The notes: generated by a model from the letters alone, not told the origin. A stretch of DNA of 64,000 bases from Cylindrospermopsis curvispora GIHE-G1 (GCF_014489415.1 NZ_CP060822.1:124001-188000); one strand, 5' to 3'. Counted from the first letter of the stretch, positions 39,383 through 50,472 are shown. Made by a program: numbers and translations.

Positions 39383-39802
39383 CTATCGTTTTGAGTATTG
39401 AGGGGCTTTTCGAGCTTTATGTAATCCGTATTTCTTCCGCTCTTTAGCTCGTGGATCCCGAGTTAAATAACCCTCAATTTTTAAGGGTGAACGATTGTCT
39501 GGATCCAACTGACATAGGGCACGAGCTACACCCAAACGAATTGAGTCCGCTTGTCCAGTTAGACCGCCACCTTTGGCTTTTACTAAAATGTCGTACTCGT
39601 TTTCCAACCCTAGAGTTTCTAAAGGGGCTTTAATGACTCCTAAGTAGTTGGGATTGTATTGGAAGTACAACTCCCCTTCTTTGCCATTAACCACAAATTT
39701 ACCCTCTCCAGGAACTAGACGTACCTGTGCAACTGCGGACTTGCGCCGACCAGTGCCCCAATACAGAGCACGACCACTATTATTTTCTGCTACTGTTGCC
39801 AT
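39383..39802 (-). CDS. rpsI: 30S ribosomal protein S9
   Basis: 139 residues; core [33 protein letters not shown] and the C-terminal tail [11 protein letters not shown], whose last residues contact P-site tRNA. It follows rplM after two bases, the usual L13-S9 pair, so expression is coupled. Confidence 0.98.
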   Translation of the reverse strand: MATVAENNSGRALYWGTGRRKSAVAQVRLVPGEGKFVVNGKEGELYFQYNPNYLGVIKAPLETLGLENEYDILVKAKGGGLTGQADSIRLGVARALCQLDPDNRSPLKIEGYLTRDPRAKERKKYGLHKARKAPQYSKR

Positions 39803-39804
39803 GA

Positions 39805-40260
39805 TTAGTTTTCTCCCGGAATAGTGTTAATAATTAGTTCTTTAGGTTTTTGTGCTGTGTGAGGATGGGTCGAACCACTATAAACTTTCAGTTTGGTGAA
39901 TAACTGTCTACCTAAGCTATTTTTAGGTAACATACCTTTTACAGCATGCTCGACTATTCTTTCTGGTAGGCGCTGTTGCAATTTAGCAAAGGTTTCTGTT
40001 TTCATCCCACCGGGACGACCGGAATGCCTCCGGTAAAGTTTTTGACTCTGTTTTTTGCCCGTAACTACCACTTTTTCCGCATTGATTACTACTACAAAGT
40101 CTCCTGTATCTAAATGGGGGGTATATTCAGCTTTTCTTTTACCCCGGAGAACCATGGCAATTTCAGTTGCTAGCCTACCTAGACGCTTGTCTGCGGCATC
40201 TACTACATACCAGTCACGTTTAATTTCTTCCTCTGGAGGAAGATAAGTTTTACTACTCAT
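39805..40260 (-). CDS. rplM: 50S ribosomal protein L13
   Basis: 151 residues from ATG 40260 ([12 protein letters not shown]). A frame starting at 40311 would run far into truA and is rejected. Contains [32 protein letters not shown] and [13 protein letters not shown]. One of the first proteins to bind 23S rRNA. Its start overlaps the truA stop by eight bases. Confidence 0.98.
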   Translation of the reverse strand: MSSKTYLPPEEEIKRDWYVVDAADKRLGRLATEIAMVLRGKRKAEYTPHLDTGDFVVVINAEKVVVTGKKQSQKLYRRHSGRPGGMKTETFAKLQQRLPERIVEHAVKGMLPKNSLGRQLFTKLKVYSGSTHPHTAQKPKELIINTIPGEN

Positions 40261-41131
40261 TGTTTTTTCCTTTGTCGGTTTTAAGTGATCTGTCATCGGT
40301 CCGGTGACCAAATACTAAATAAGGTTGAGTTTCATACCAAATTTCCCGGGAAAAGGGAAAGTCACTATATCCAACCCTTAGTAAGCATAGACCTTGAGGT
40401 GGTGCTGCATATTTCACTTTTTCTCGGTCTTCTGTTTGCCAAATGTTTGTGAAATCCTCTAGGGACTTCTGTTTGCTTCCTACCTGCACCAACATCCCCA
40501 CTAATAACCTTACCATGCCATACAAAAATCCATTGGCTTGAATCTCTATATGTACTAATGAACCTTGCCGACCACATTCCACTGCTTGTATTTCTACCCA
40601 GGAATGCGATCGCGCTGATCCAGCACGGTGAAAAGCTGCTAGGTGGTGTTTTCCCACCAGGGGACTTAAAGCCGCTTGCATCAACTCTTCTTCCAGGGGA
40701 GCATAATAATAATGCCAACTAAACGGACTCACAAACAAGTTTGGTAGAGCTTCAGTATAGATTGTATATCTATATCGTCGGTACACTGCACTAAATCGGG
40801 CGTGCCAACTTTCGTTTACACCAGCAGAAGCCCTGATTAGTATATCCGGGGGTAAGTAACTGTTCAAAACGGTTGCCCACTTGTGCCCAGGTATATGCCC
40901 TGTAGCATTGAAATGGGCAACTTGAGCAGCTGCATGAACCCCGGCATCAGTCCTTCCCGCACCATGTAGTGTTACATGATGCCCTAGAACACTGGCTATA
41001 GCTGTTTCTATTTCTTCTTGGACTGTACGGTGGGCTTTTTGCCGTTGCCACCCATGGAAGTTGGTACCTAGATACTGAATAACTAAGGCAACTCGATAAG
41101 TTGGGGTGGGCTGGCGGCTATCTGACATCAT
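40253..41131 (-). CDS. truA: tRNA pseudouridine synthase TruA
   Basis: 292 residues; makes pseudouridine at positions 38-40 of tRNA anticodon arms. Catalytic aspartate in [15 protein letters not shown] near residue 61; [15 protein letters not shown] at the N-terminus and [17 protein letters not shown] are family motifs. ATG 41131, or the next codon, also Met. Located between rplQ and rplM, the common cyanobacterial order. Confidence 0.96.
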   Translation of the reverse strand: MMSDSRQPTPTYRVALVIQYLGTNFHGWQRQKAHRTVQEEIETAIASVLGHHVTLHGAGRTDAGVHAAAQVAHFNATGHIPGHKWATVLNSYLPPDILIRASAGVNESWHARFSAVYRRYRYTIYTEALPNLFVSPFSWHYYYAPLEEELMQAALSPLVGKHHLAAFHRAGSARSHSWVEIQAVECGRQGSLVHIEIQANGFLYGMVRLLVGMLVQVGSKQKSLEDFTNIWQTEDREKVKYAAPPQGLCLLRVGYSDFPFSREIWYETQPYLVFGHRTDDRSLKTDKGKNNE

Positions 41132-41156
41132 GGGTTGGATGGGTTTTCCCTATTCC

Positions 41157-41507
41157 CTACACTAGTTCAATAATCGCCATTTCGGCATGATCGCCCCGAC
41201 GGGGCACAGTATGCAAAATACGGGTGTAACCACCTTGACGATTCCCATACCGAGTTGGTGCTTGTTCAAATAATGCCTTGACTAGGGACTTATCGTAGAT
41301 ATAACCCAATGCCTCTCTACGAGCTGACAAAGACCCATCTTTTGCCAAAGTGATCATCTTTTCTGCTTCACTACGTACTACCTTAGCACGAACTAGTGTG
41401 GTAGTAATACGACCATGACGTATAAGCTCTGTGGTCAGCGATCGCAATAAAGCACGACGCTGGTCTGCTGGTTTACCAAGTTTTTTTACTTTACAACGGT
41501 GACGCAT
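41157..41507 (-). CDS. rplQ: 50S ribosomal protein L17
   Basis: 116 residues; [20 protein letters not shown] and [11 protein letters not shown]-like [19 protein letters not shown] are conserved. Sits near the peptide exit tunnel. It follows rpoA by 33 bases, the universal bacterial order. Confidence 0.98.
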   Translation of the reverse strand: MRHRCKVKKLGKPADQRRALLRSLTTELIRHGRITTTLVRAKVVRSEAEKMITLAKDGSLSARREALGYIYDKSLVKALFEQAPTRYGNRQGGYTRILHTVPRRGDHAEMAIIELV

Positions 41508-41540
41508 AATAGGGACCTATTACTATGAAAAACAATCGGA

Positions 41541-42485
41541 CTAGCTTGGTTTAGAACTTCTTTCCTGTGGTAAAGTAATACCTAGACGGCGCTGTAAGGC
41601 TTCCACTACTTCTTCTGCCGATTTTTGACCAAAGTTCTTGATTTCTAACAAGTCTTCTTGGGTATAATCCAACAAATCTGCTACAGAATTAACTTGAGCA
41701 CGTTTCAGGCAGTTGTAAGCACGAACAGATAGCTGTAACTCCTCAATAGGAATTTGGGCAGTGGGATCATCTGGCATATCCAAGCCCATGTCCGTAGGCT
41801 CCAAGGAGATATCCTTAAGAGGGTTAAATAATTCTACCAGAATTGCCGCAGATGAAGACAAGGCCTCCTGGGGTGAAATACTGCCATTAGTCCAAACTTC
41901 CAACAAAAGCCGATCTTTCAGGCTACCATCACCACGGGATTCCTCCACGCTATAATTAACTTTTCGCACTGGCATAAATACTGAGTCAATCTGCAAAAAG
42001 TCCAGGGATGTAGCCTCTTCTCTTCCCTTTTCTACAGTGCGATAGCCCTTACCTCTTTCAATGCGAAACTCCATTTCCAGTTTGCCGCCCTCTGCTAAAG
42101 TAGCTACATACTGGGTAGGATCAATCACCTCTACCTCACCAGGCAAATCAAAATGGGCTGCAGTAACCGTTGTGGGACCGGTAACCAGCAACCTTCCTAT
42201 TTGCGGTTGATGGGAATAGCTTTTGAGAATCACCTCTTTCATCCGCATGATGATTTCCATCACATCTTCCCGCACACCGGGAACTGTGGCAAACTCATGG
42301 GTAACACCAGCTATTCTTACTGCAGTAACTGCTGTTCCCTCTAAATTAGATAGCAAAACCCGTCGCAACGCATTACCTACCGTCGTTCCCTGACCCCTTT
42401 CCAGGGGTTCTAGGACGAACTTGCCATAATGATTACGACTTTCCTCGGTACTAGACTCTACACATTCAATTTGAAACTGCGCCAC
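41541..42485 (-). CDS. rpoA: RNA polymerase subunit alpha
   Basis: 314 residues, typical for cyanobacteria. The N-terminal dimerisation domain (1-230) has GTTVGNALRRVLLSNLEGTA near residue 35. The C-terminal domain (about 250-305) has ELQLSVRAYNCLKRAQVNSV and the NFGQKSAEEVVEAL helix that binds UP elements and activators. The linker between is short and acidic (DDPTAQ). It is separated from rpsK by 243 bases holding a hairpin. Confidence 0.99.
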   Translation of the reverse strand: MAQFQIECVESSTEESRNHYGKFVLEPLERGQGTTVGNALRRVLLSNLEGTAVTAVRIAGVTHEFATVPGVREDVMEIIMRMKEVILKSYSHQPQIGRLLVTGPTTVTAAHFDLPGEVEVIDPTQYVATLAEGGKLEMEFRIERGKGYRTVEKGREEATSLDFLQIDSVFMPVRKVNYSVEESRGDGSLKDRLLLEVWTNGSISPQEALSSSAAILVELFNPLKDISLEPTDMGLDMPDDPTAQIPIEELQLSVRAYNCLKRAQVNSVADLLDYTQEDLLEIKNFGQKSAEEVVEALQRRLGITLPQERSSKPS

Positions 42486-42658
42486 GGAGTAGCCTCCCCT
42501 TTAAGGTGCTGCTGGCAAAAATTTGCCCCTCGAATTAACTTTATGCCCTGATCTGTAATTTTGGTGGATCAAAGTGCCATAATTTAAACCAATCTCTAAC
42601 CAATCTTTCCAGTAATAAAAGTTTAACTTTCCCAATTGGTTATCTAGAGTTTTCCCCT

Positions 42659-42684
42659 CCCCTTGAGGAAAGCCCATCAAGGGG
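42659..42684 (-). other. Hairpin in the rpsK-rpoA spacer
   Basis: CCCCTTGA (42659-42666) pairs with TCAAGGGG (42677-42684), eight pairs and a ten-base loop. No T tract follows on the minus strand. It lies 45 bases past the rpsK stop, in the longest gap inside the cluster, where it could be an RNA-processing or attenuation signal that lowers rpoA expression. The rest of the gap shows nothing. Confidence 0.45.
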
Positions 42685-42728
42685 GAATCCTGTTCACCAT
42701 TAATACCAAATGAATGCCAACTACATAT

Positions 42729-43124
42729 TTACACCCGACGGCGTTTAGGTGGACGACAGCCATTATGGGGAATAGGAGTAACATCCCGAATCAGGGTAAT
42801 TTCTAATCCTGCCCCTTGTAAAGCTCGAATTGCCGTTTCCCTTCCTGCTCCTGGTCCACTAACCATCACCTGAATTTGACGCATTCCTTGGTCAATAGCG
42901 CGACGACCGGCGCTTTCAGCTGCGGTCTGGGCGGCAAAGGGAGTACCTTTTTTTGCCCCCTTAAATCCACTGGAACCAGCACTGGCCCAGGAGATTACAT
43001 CTCCATTTTGGTCCGTAATGGTGACAATGCTATTGTTGAAAGTAGATTGAATGTAGGCAATGCCATTAGGTACATTCTTCTTCTGCTTTTTACTCCCGGT
43101 TTTTTTGGTTGGTTGTCTTGCCAT
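42729..43124 (-). CDS. rpsK: 30S ribosomal protein S11
   Basis: 131 residues; [37 protein letters not shown] and the C-terminal [14 protein letters not shown] are diagnostic. S11 forms part of the platform next to the mRNA exit. 35 bases behind rpsM. Confidence 0.99.
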   Translation of the reverse strand: MARQPTKKTGSKKQKKNVPNGIAYIQSTFNNSIVTITDQNGDVISWASAGSSGFKGAKKGTPFAAQTAAESAGRRAIDQGMRQIQVMVSGPGAGRETAIRALQGAGLEITLIRDVTPIPHNGCRPPKRRRV

Positions 43125-43159
43125 GTTTGTTTGCTGAATTTAGACTAAAACTTGTTCAC

Positions 43160-43540
43160 TTATTTACCAGGGGCCTTTTTCTTACCAGCCACTGTTTGTC
43201 TTCTACCGCGTCTGGTTCTGGCATTGGTACGGGTTCTTTGACCCCTCACAGGTAGACCCATACGATGACGACGACCACGATAACAGCCTATGTCAACTAG
43301 ACGCTTGATATTCATGGCCTCTAAACGTCGCAGATCCCCTTCCACTTGATAGTTGCTTTCTATCTCAGCTCTTAAAGCCGCTAAATCAGCATCAGTCAAG
43401 TCTTTAACCCGGGTGTCTGGGTTTACATCTGTAGCTGCTAAAATGTCCTGCGACCTTGTCAGTCCAATCCCATATATGTAAGTTAGACCGATCTCTACGC
43501 GTTTGTCACGCGGTAGGTCTACTCCTGCAATCCGTGCCAC
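43160..43540 (-). CDS. rpsM: 30S ribosomal protein S13
   Basis: 126 residues; [48 protein letters not shown] and a basic tail that reaches P-site tRNA. Contacts the 50S subunit in a bridge. 72 bases behind rpmJ. Confidence 0.99.
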   Translation of the reverse strand: MARIAGVDLPRDKRVEIGLTYIYGIGLTRSQDILAATDVNPDTRVKDLTDADLAALRAEIESNYQVEGDLRRLEAMNIKRLVDIGCYRGRRHRMGLPVRGQRTRTNARTRRGRRQTVAGKKKAPGK

Positions 43541-43612
43541 AATTAATCTCTCCCTCTTTTTTTGGTCATTTTCTTTATCAGCCTACTGAAACTGCAAATT
43601 TAATTGACAGTT

Positions 43613-43726
43613 TTAGCCTTGCCTTTGCTTGTGTTTAGGGTTTTCACAAATAACCATAACGCGACCACGACGTTTAATCACGTTACACTTATCACAGATT
43701 TTCTTGACTGAGGCTCTAACTTTCAT
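43613..43726 (-). CDS. rpmJ: 50S ribosomal protein L36
   Basis: 37 residues, found on the minus strand in the infA-rpsM gap. [20 protein letters not shown] with CxxC, a later cysteine ([13 protein letters not shown]) and histidine complete a zinc site. The length and order infA-rpmJ-rpsM are universal. Confidence 0.97.
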   Translation of the reverse strand: MKVRASVKKICDKCNVIKRRGRVMVICENPKHKQRQG

Positions 43727-43831
43727 GGCCTTTTTGTTGAACTCCAAATGGTGAATTATAACATTTCCCGAAAAATTATTTCAGTCACTACGAAGGGAAA
43801 ATCCGCAGCTTTTATGATAAGATTGTTGGTC

Positions 43832-44056
43832 TTACTTCTTCCGTAGTCGGTAGGTAATACGACCCTTAGTTAGGTCATAGGGGGTCAGCTCCACCTTGAC
43901 CCGGTCCCCCGGCAAAATTTTGATATAATTACGGCGGATTTTCCCAGAAATGTGTGCTAGGACATTAAACCCGTTATCTAGGTCAACTCGAAACATGGCG
44001 TTGGGCAATGATTCGGTTACAGTCCCTTCCATTTCAATCAAGTCTTGTTTAGACAA
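43832..44056 (-). CDS. infA: Translation initiation factor IF-1
   Basis: 74 residues; a single OB/S1 fold with [38 protein letters not shown] and [14 protein letters not shown]. Binds the 30S A site during initiation. Between adk and rpmJ. Confidence 0.98.
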
Positions 44057-44198
44057 GTTTTTTCCTCAACTCGGTAATTATTCGTTCCAGGACAGATGCA
44101 GTCTTGACAAGGAACCAATGTGGAATATATCAACAGCTTATTAATATATCTTAGCTAAAAGGGATGGGGAAGATGGATTAGAAACTGGGGTCATCTCC

Positions 44199-44753
44199 TT
44201 AAACAGTGATAGCCATTTTTAAGGCGCTGGTGACTTCTTCTTGGGATTGGTTACCATTAACAGTCAAGAGCTTCTGGCGATCGCCATAATACTGAATTAG
44301 GGGAGCAGTGTCTCGCCTGTAAACATTTAGTCTATGGCGAATAACATCCTCCGAGTCATCTTTTCTACCCCTTCCCAACAAGCGAGAGACGACAATCTCA
44401 TCGGGTGCGTCAAGATTAACCACCCTTTCTGAATCACCCTGGATCCGGTCTAAAAGATTGCCCAAGAAAACTGCCTGAGATACTGTGCGGGGGAACCCAT
44501 CAAGAATCCAACCTTTTTGGGCATCTGATTTTTGCAGTCTTTCTTCCACCATATCTTGCACCAGCTGGTCAGGGACTAGATCACCCTTGTCCATGTACTC
44601 CTGAGCTTTCACACCCAGAGCTGTTTGGTCAGTAATGGCTTGGCGTAAAATGTCCCCAGTGGAAATGTGAGGAACCTGGAAAAAATCAGCCAAAACCTTG
44701 GCTTGAGTTCCCTTACCTGCACCTGGTGGTCCCAAGAAGATTAATCGCGTCAC
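44199..44753 (-). CDS. adk: Adenylate kinase
   Basis: 184 residues, the short form without the zinc lid. P-loop LGPPGAGKGTQAKVLA near residue 6, HISTGDILR, and GFPRTVSQA. Interconverts ATP + AMP with 2 ADP. The start is a GTG that shares its last-base G with the secY TAG stop (TAGTG), so translation is coupled. Confidence 0.97.
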   Translation of the reverse strand: MTRLIFLGPPGAGKGTQAKVLADFFQVPHISTGDILRQAITDQTALGVKAQEYMDKGDLVPDQLVQDMVEERLQKSDAQKGWILDGFPRTVSQAVFLGNLLDRIQGDSERVVNLDAPDEIVVSRLLGRGRKDDSEDVIRHRLNVYRRDTAPLIQYYGDRQKLLTVNGNQSQEEVTSALKMAITV

Positions 44754-46066
44754 TATTGTTTCACCATTCCTTCATAGCGTTGAGAGATGACGTAAGTCTG
44801 GATTTGCCTTGCCGTATCAATGGCCACACCCACTAAAATCAACAAAGAAGTGGCTCCCAAACCTCTAAAAGTTGGTACATTTAAAGTGCTTTCCACCGCA
44901 GTAGGAATAATGGCCACCAGTCCTAAGAACATAGCTCCCAAAAAAGTTAAGCGGTTGCTGACGCGCTCAATATACTCACTAGTAGCTTTGCCCGGTCTAA
45001 TCCCAGGAATACTAGAACCCATTTTCTTCAAGTTTTGAGCCACATCTACCGGGTTGAGAATCAAGGAAGAATAGAAATAGCTAAAGAAGATAATAGAAAT
45101 CATGTACACCAAAGCATACACCCAAGAACTAGATCCGCTAGGGCTCAAATAGGTGTTAACTATATTTGCCAATTCAACATTCTTAGTGAAGTTAGCAATT
45201 AGCAAGGGCAAACTGAGGATGGCAGCGGCAAAAATAATCGGCATGACACCGCCCTGATTCAACCGTAAAGGCAGAAAACTTCTTTGTTCTGCTAAAACTC
45301 GCCGACCTACCTGACGGCGTGCAGAAATAATTGGAATTCGGCGTATACCTTCCTGGACGAACACGATACCAATAATGGTGGCTACAAACACCAACACCAA
45401 AACAATCACCCGTCCCACAATTTCCCTACCACCGACCTGCACCAAGTCAATAGTGTCACCCAGGGACTTAGGTAAGGAAGCCACAATATTGACAAAAATC
45501 AACAAAGATGCACCATTGCCAATTCCCCGCTCCGTAATCAACTCGGATGCCCACATAACAAACATGGAACCAGCAGTCAAGGCTATTGCGGTTTCCGCCA
45601 CAAAAATGGGGCCTGGATTGAGGGCAAACTGCTGCAGGAACAAAGCTGAAAAAGCCGTACTCTGAAGAATTGCCCAACCCAAAGACACATATCGGGTAAT
45701 CTGAGATATTTTCCGCCTTCCTGCTTCTCCTTCATTTTTCTGTAAATTTTCTAAAGAAGGAATAGCAGCAGTCAACAATTGGATAATAATAGACGCATTG
45801 ATAAAGGGAAGAATACCCAAGGCAAAAACACCCAAGGTGGATAGTCCCCTTCCCGAAAATATATCCAACAAACCGAAAATGGCATTATTCCCAGATATGG
45901 CCTCTGCAAATCTTTCGCGGTTAATTCCGGGAACTGGCAAAAAGATGCCCAATCGCACCAAAATTAGAATCCCGACCGTGACAAGCAGCCTTCCTCTTAG
46001 TCCAGCTGCTTGTGCCATTTGCATGAAAGTTTCTTGAGCCGTTGGGGCTTTGTCTCGACTGATCAT
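44753..46066 (-). CDS. secY: Preprotein translocase subunit SecY
   Basis: 437 residues with ten membrane helices; PVPGINRERFAEAI, ILPFINASIIIQLLTAAIPS (helix 2, plug region), and the cytoplasmic loop RRIPIISARR are conserved. It forms the protein-conducting channel with SecE and SecG, in plasma and thylakoid membranes. 55 bases after rplO. Confidence 0.98.
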   Translation of the reverse strand: MISRDKAPTAQETFMQMAQAAGLRGRLLVTVGILILVRLGIFLPVPGINRERFAEAISGNNAIFGLLDIFSGRGLSTLGVFALGILPFINASIIIQLLTAAIPSLENLQKNEGEAGRRKISQITRYVSLGWAILQSTAFSALFLQQFALNPGPIFVAETAIALTAGSMFVMWASELITERGIGNGASLLIFVNIVASLPKSLGDTIDLVQVGGREIVGRVIVLVLVFVATIIGIVFVQEGIRRIPIISARRQVGRRVLAEQRSFLPLRLNQGGVMPIIFAAAILSLPLLIANFTKNVELANIVNTYLSPSGSSSWVYALVYMISIIFFSYFYSSLILNPVDVAQNLKKMGSSIPGIRPGKATSEYIERVSNRLTFLGAMFLGLVAIIPTAVESTLNVPTFRGLGATSLLILVGVAIDTARQIQTYVISQRYEGMVKQ

Positions 46067-46121
46067 AAAGTCTTACCTTGATAGTGAACCGGGTGCTGGC
46101 AGCTAGTTGACTAGCATATCC

Positions 46122-46568
46122 TCAGCTTAAAACCTCACAACTACCACCAGCAGCCTCAATTTTGCTCCGAGCTTGACCGGTGAAAGCTGCTGCTTGCACC
46201 TTGAGTGGAACACCCAATTCCCCATTACCCAAGACTTTTAAAGGTCCTTTAACGGAGGTAAGAATACCCGCCTCTTTTAAAGAGGCCAGATTTACTTCCG
46301 AGTTAGGGGGTAGGGAAGCCAACTTCTCTACATTTATCGTAGTGTAAACCCGACGATTGACTACAGGAAAACCCTTGAGTTTAGGTATCCGACGGTAAAG
46401 GGGTTGTTGACCACCTTCAAAACCCGGTCTAGTGCTGCTACCAGAGCGGGACTTTTGACCCCGCATGCCCAGACCCGCACTAGCGCCTTGACCGGCAGAA
46501 ATACCTCTACCTACACGCTTACGGCGTTTTTTAGAGCCCTTTTGAGGCTTAACATCGTTCAGTCTCAT
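46122..46568 (-). CDS. rplO: 50S ribosomal protein L15
   Basis: 148 residues from ATG 46568 ([18 protein letters not shown]); the longer frame to 46640 would overlap the spacer and lacks homology. [20 protein letters not shown] and [20 protein letters not shown] are typical. rpmD (L30) is not found between rpsE and this gene, as usual in cyanobacteria. Confidence 0.98.
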   Translation of the reverse strand: MRLNDVKPQKGSKKRRKRVGRGISAGQGASAGLGMRGQKSRSGSSTRPGFEGGQQPLYRRIPKLKGFPVVNRRVYTTINVEKLASLPPNSEVNLASLKEAGILTSVKGPLKVLGNGELGVPLKVQAAAFTGQARSKIEAAGGSCEVLS

Positions 46569-46649
46569 GTTGATTTGGGTGTTTAGATTTAGTATTGATC
46601 CTCTGATTGTGCTATGGATTTTCCTGAGAAAATCCTGCATAAAGCATTA

Positions 46650-47174
46650 TTAAATATAGAGATTCTCTACCGCAATGCCCCGATCTTCAGCGACTTCAGC
46701 AAATGTCCGCAGTGTAGATAAAGCATTAACAGCAGCTCTAGCGTTATTTAAAGGGTTATTAGAACCTAGTTGTTTGGCTAGAACGTTACGTACCCCAGCT
46801 AATTCCAATACAGTTCTAACTGCACCACCAGCGATTACACCAGTACCTGGTGCGGCTGGACGCATAATCACCTTGGCTCCACCACCAACACCATCAATGG
46901 GGTGGGGAATAGAGTTAGACTTGGTGATAGGAATTTCAATCAGATGCTTTTTGCCATCTGCGACACCCTTTTTCACCGCTCCGATTACATCGGAAGCCTT
47001 ACCAACTCCCACACCCACCTGACCACGTTCGTTGCCAACGATGACAATTGCCCGGAAGCTGAGTTTTTTACCACCTTTGACTACCTTACTGACACGACGG
47101 ATTTGAATCACCCGTTCTTGCCAATTGGTTTCTTCTTTCTTTGCTTTACTTGCCTTACGACGACCCGTTGCCAT
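46650..47174 (-). CDS. rpsE: 30S ribosomal protein S5
   Basis: 174 residues from ATG 47174 ([13 protein letters not shown]); a GTG two codons upstream at 47180 is possible. [30 protein letters not shown] and [11 protein letters not shown] are conserved. S5 takes part in decoding accuracy and mRNA unwinding at the entry tunnel. Confidence 0.98.
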   Translation of the reverse strand: MATGRRKASKAKKEETNWQERVIQIRRVSKVVKGGKKLSFRAIVIVGNERGQVGVGVGKASDVIGAVKKGVADGKKHLIEIPITKSNSIPHPIDGVGGGAKVIMRPAAPGTGVIAGGAVRTVLELAGVRNVLAKQLGSNNPLNNARAAVNALSTLRTFAEVAEDRGIAVENLYI

Positions 47175-47192
47175 AATCACTTTTCTCTCAAC

Positions 47193-47213
47193 GTCAGTTG
47201 TCAGTTGTCAGTT
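47193..47213. repeat. STRR-type heptamer repeat, three GTCAGTT units
   Basis: Three perfect tandem copies of GTCAGTT fill the rplR-rpsE spacer, starting 19 bases before the rpsE start. Short tandemly repeated heptamers between genes are typical of heterocystous cyanobacteria. A degenerate set also lies near 48165-48200, between rplF and rpsH. Confidence 0.75.
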
Positions 47214-47237
47214 GGGACTTTTTCCCCACAGAAAACT

Positions 47238-47600
47238 TTAGAAATCCAAACCTGCTTCCCGTGCTGCCTCAGCTAAAGCCTGAATACGACCATGATAAAG
47301 ATTACCACCTCGATCAAATACGACCTTAGTAATACCCTTCTCCAAGGAGCGCGCTGCTATTAACTTACCAACTTGGGCTGAAGCATCACAGTTGGCACCA
47401 GAGGCCAAATCAGACCTCAACTGAGGGTCTACTGTTGATGCTGCTACTAGTGTGCGATGTTGTGTGTCGTCAATAATTTGAGCATAAATATGCTCATTAG
47501 AGCGAAACACTGATAGACGTGGACGTTCTGGGGAACCGTTAACTTTACCACGTACGCGCCTATGGCGACGTTGTTTTGATTCTCTACGAGTAAGTTTCAT
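47238..47600 (-). CDS. rplR: 50S ribosomal protein L18
   Basis: 120 residues; [20 protein letters not shown] basic start, [40 protein letters not shown] end. Binds 5S rRNA. Two bases behind rplF. Confidence 0.98.
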   Translation of the reverse strand: MKLTRRESKQRRHRRVRGKVNGSPERPRLSVFRSNEHIYAQIIDDTQHRTLVAASTVDPQLRSDLASGANCDASAQVGKLIAARSLEKGITKVVFDRGGNLYHGRIQALAEAAREAGLDF

Positions 47601-47602
47601 GT

Positions 47603-48151
47603 TTACTTCTTACCTTTACCACCAGTCTTACCGGCTTTACGTCTTACCACTTCACCGGCATAACGAATACCTTTACCTTTATAGGGTTCCGGGGGACGAA
47701 CAGCACGAATTTTAGCTGCTGTGTTACCCACCACCTCTTTGTCATAACCACTAACAATGACATTAGTGTTATTTTCAACAGCAAATTGAACTCCCGCTGG
47801 TGGTTCGATTTGCACCTGGTGGCTATAACCAATATTCAATACCAGATTGGCACCCTGCACCTGAGCCCGATAACCTACCCCTTGAATTTCCAACCGGCGT
47901 TGAAAACCTTGGGAAACGCCCTCCACCATATTGGCTACTAAAGTCCGGCTTAAACCGTGCATTTGTCGGGAAGTGCGTGTGTCATCACGTCTGGTGACTA
48001 ACAATGTTTCTCCAGATTGAGAAACTGTGACGTGGGCGGGTAGATCACGGGAAAGCTCCCCCTTGGGACCCTTAACCACCACCTTTGTACCATCTATTGC
48101 CACCTGCACTTTGGCGGGAATAGTAATTGGACGTTTACCAATACGAGACAT
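47603..48151 (-). CDS. rplF: 50S ribosomal protein L6
   Basis: 182 residues; [40 protein letters not shown] and [13 protein letters not shown] signature near the end. Lies near the factor-binding site of the 50S. 90 bases after rpsH with degenerate repeats in the gap. Confidence 0.98.
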   Translation of the reverse strand: MSRIGKRPITIPAKVQVAIDGTKVVVKGPKGELSRDLPAHVTVSQSGETLLVTRRDDTRTSRQMHGLSRTLVANMVEGVSQGFQRRLEIQGVGYRAQVQGANLVLNIGYSHQVQIEPPAGVQFAVENNTNVIVSGYDKEVVGNTAAKIRAVRPPEPYKGKGIRYAGEVVRRKAGKTGGKGKK

Positions 48152-48241
48152 GAATTTTGTCCTTTGTCAGTTATGAGTTGTGAGTATGAGTCATCTAGAA
48201 TTAGCCTGGGTCGCCCTACTCCCGAACTCCTGAGCTTGTTT

Positions 48242-48643
48242 TTACCAAACGTAGCAAAGCACTTCACCACCCAGGTTCTGGCGACGCGCTTCCCGGTCAG
48301 TCATAATTCCACTAGAGGTGGAAATAATCGCGATCCCAATACCACCTAGGACTCTTGGCAGTTCCTTTCTGTTGGAGTAAACTCGCAACCCAGGTTTACT
48401 TACACGTTTTAGAGCTGTGATTAGAGGTTGACGATTTTTACCTTTGTATTTCAGGGAAATAACTAGGTTACGTTTTACCCCTTCTCCCGCTTCAGTGTAC
48501 TCGGAAATAAACCCCTCTTGCTGTAGAACCTTAGCAATACTACGAGTCATTTTTGTTGCTGGCACTTCCGTTGTTTGATGCCTTGCCAGGTTAGCATTGC
48601 GGATGCGCGTCAGCATATCTGCAATTGTGTCGTTAGCGGCCAT
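48242..48643 (-). CDS. rpsH: 30S ribosomal protein S8
   Basis: 133 residues; [19 protein letters not shown] start, and [20 protein letters not shown] signature. Central-domain assembly protein. rpsN (S14), found before rpsH in many bacteria, is absent between rplE and this gene. Confidence 0.99.
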   Translation of the reverse strand: MAANDTIADMLTRIRNANLARHQTTEVPATKMTRSIAKVLQQEGFISEYTEAGEGVKRNLVISLKYKGKNRQPLITALKRVSKPGLRVYSNRKELPRVLGGIGIAIISTSSGIMTDREARRQNLGGEVLCYVW

Positions 48644-48663
48644 CGTTCCCTCTTTAGATGAAC

Positions 48664-49212
48664 TTATTGATCCCGAAAGGGCATTCCCATTTCTTTAAGC
48701 AAAGCACGACCTTCTTCGTCGGTTTTGGCTGTGGTGATAATTGAAATATCTAAACCACGGATTTGATCTATCCTGTCGTACTCGACTTCTGGAAAGATTA
48801 GTTGTTCTCTCACCCCTAGGGTGTAGTTACCTCGACCGTCGAAGCTCTTGGCACTAACCCCGCGAAAATCGCGAATTCTGGGTAGGGCCAAACTAATCAA
48901 CCGATCCAAGAAAGCATACATCCGTTCGCCTCGGAGAGTCACCATAATGCCCACGGGCATGCCTTGACGAATTTTAAAGCCGGCGATCGCCTTTTTTGCT
49001 CTGGTCACCACTGGCTTTTGACCAGTAATTAGGGCAATTTCACTTAAAGACGCTTCTAAGGCCTTAGCATTTTGAGCCGCCTCCCCCAAACCTCGGTTAA
49101 CAGTAACTTTCAGCACTTTAGGTACTTGATGCACATTAGTATACTGAAACTGTTGGGTTAGTTTGGGGACAATTGTTTGGCTATATAAAGTTTTGAGTCT
49201 AGTTGTGGCCAT
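48664..49212 (-). CDS. rplE: 50S ribosomal protein L5
   Basis: 182 residues; [38 protein letters not shown], and a C-terminal [20 protein letters not shown]. Binds 5S rRNA and contacts P-site tRNA. It follows rplX by four bases. Confidence 0.99.
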   Translation of the reverse strand: MATTRLKTLYSQTIVPKLTQQFQYTNVHQVPKVLKVTVNRGLGEAAQNAKALEASLSEIALITGQKPVVTRAKKAIAGFKIRQGMPVGIMVTLRGERMYAFLDRLISLALPRIRDFRGVSAKSFDGRGNYTLGVREQLIFPEVEYDRIDQIRGLDISIITTAKTDEEGRALLKEMGMPFRDQ

Positions 49213-49216
49213 TCAC

Positions 49217-49564
49217 CTACTTATCCAAAATCTCACCTGTTTTCTTCAGCATTCTCACTTTTTTGCCGTCTTCGGTAAAAGTGTAGCAGACACGACTAGC
49301 AATGTTTTGCTTAGTAGAATAGAGCATCACATTAGAGCTGTGAATGGGATACTCCTGGCTTACAATCCGACCAGATTCGCCTTCCTGTTGAGGTTTAACG
49401 TGCTTGGTCTTGATATTAACACCCTTAACAATCACCCTGCTGTCTTGAGGTAATGCTTTAATCACCTCGCCTACTTTACCCTTATCCTTGCCAGCAATCA
49501 CTTGCACGGTATCACCGGTTTTGACGTGCATTTTATGGAATACCTTGGGTTTTACCTTGGCCAT
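49217..49564 (-). CDS. rplX: 50S ribosomal protein L24
   Basis: 115 residues; KOW motif [20 protein letters not shown]. Initiates 50S assembly. Its ATG overlaps the rplN stop (TAATG), so the two are coupled. Confidence 0.98.
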   Translation of the reverse strand: MAKVKPKVFHKMHVKTGDTVQVIAGKDKGKVGEVIKALPQDSRVIVKGVNIKTKHVKPQQEGESGRIVSQEYPIHSSNVMLYSTKQNIASRVCYTFTEDGKKVRMLKKTGEILDK

Positions 49565-49932
49565 TACAGCACCTCCGGAGCGAGAGAAACTATTTTAGTA
49601 AAGTTTTTATCCCGTAATTCCCGAGCTACCGGTCCAAATACCCGTGTACCTTTGGGATTACCTTCTTTGTTGATAATTACTGCTGCATTATCATCAAAGC
49701 GAATACTCATGCCACTGTCACGGTTAATGCTCTTTTTAGTACGAACGATTACCGCTTCCACCACATCAGACTTTTTCACAGCCATATTGGGTTGGGCATC
49801 CTTAACAACGGCGATAATTCTATCGCCCACGCCACCATAACGGCGATTGCCAGCACCCAGTACCCTTATGCACATTAGTTTGCGGGCACCGCTGTTATCG
49901 GCAACATTGAGGTAGGTTTGGGGTTGAATCAC
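49564..49932 (-). CDS. rplN: 50S ribosomal protein L14
   Basis: 122 residues; [20 protein letters not shown] and [17 protein letters not shown]. It bridges the subunits and binds RsfS. 57 bases after rpsQ. Confidence 0.99.
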   Translation of the reverse strand: MIQPQTYLNVADNSGARKLMCIRVLGAGNRRYGGVGDRIIAVVKDAQPNMAVKKSDVVEAVIVRTKKSINRDSGMSIRFDDNAAVIINKEGNPKGTRVFGPVARELRDKNFTKIVSLAPEVL

Positions 49933-49989
49933 AATTAATCTCCCGATAAAAGTTGTTAATCAAATAACAACCTAAACAACAACCATTCT

Positions 49990-50235
49990 TCAAGCCTTGA
50001 CATTGAGGATTTCCGTCACTTGCCAACGCTTGGTTTTGCTCAGGGGTCTAGTTTCCTGAATGCGAACGCGATCGCCCACTTTGCAGCTGTTTTCCGCATC
50101 ATGAACCTTATAGCGCCGGGTTTTAACCACGGTTTTACCGTACTTAGGGTGAGAAGACCGGTTTTCCACGGCGACCACCACAGTTTTTTGCATTTTATCG
50201 CTGACTACCAAGCCAACTCGTTCTTTGATTGCCAT
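49990..50235 (-). CDS. rpsQ: 30S ribosomal protein S17
   Basis: 81 residues; [20 protein letters not shown] and [20 protein letters not shown]-type OB fold. Binds 16S helix 11. Six bases after rpmC. Confidence 0.98.
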   Translation of the reverse strand: MAIKERVGLVVSDKMQKTVVVAVENRSSHPKYGKTVVKTRRYKVHDAENSCKVGDRVRIQETRPLSKTKRWQVTEILNVKA

Positions 50236-50241
50236 AATCTT

Positions 50242-50469
50242 CTAGTTGCTTTCTTGGGTCGGTTGACTACTTGCCTGTTTACGCTCTGTTTCTACTGTTA
50301 GTAGTTGAGCCAAACGGTGGCGGGCATGTTTAAACTGGTGGGGTTTTTCCAACTGTCTAGTAGCCTTTTGTAATCGCAGTTGAAATAGTTGTTTTTTCAA
50401 ACTCACTATTTCCTCAGCCAGTTTTTCATCACTTAATTCTCGAGCTTCTGAAATCTTGGGAAGAGGCAT
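50242..50469 (-). CDS. rpmC: 50S ribosomal protein L29
   Basis: 75 residues, two helices: LSDEKLAEEIVSLKKQLFQL and FKHARHRLAQLLTVETER. Near the exit tunnel where trigger factor docks. Three bases after rplP. Confidence 0.97.
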   Translation of the reverse strand: MPLPKISEARELSDEKLAEEIVSLKKQLFQLRLQKATRQLEKPHQFKHARHRLAQLLTVETERKQASSQPTQESN

Positions 50470-50472
50470 AAC

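Noticed and set aside
40261-40311. Longer L13 starting at 40311
   Set aside because: It would extend the truA overlap from 8 to 59 bases and adds non-homologous residues.
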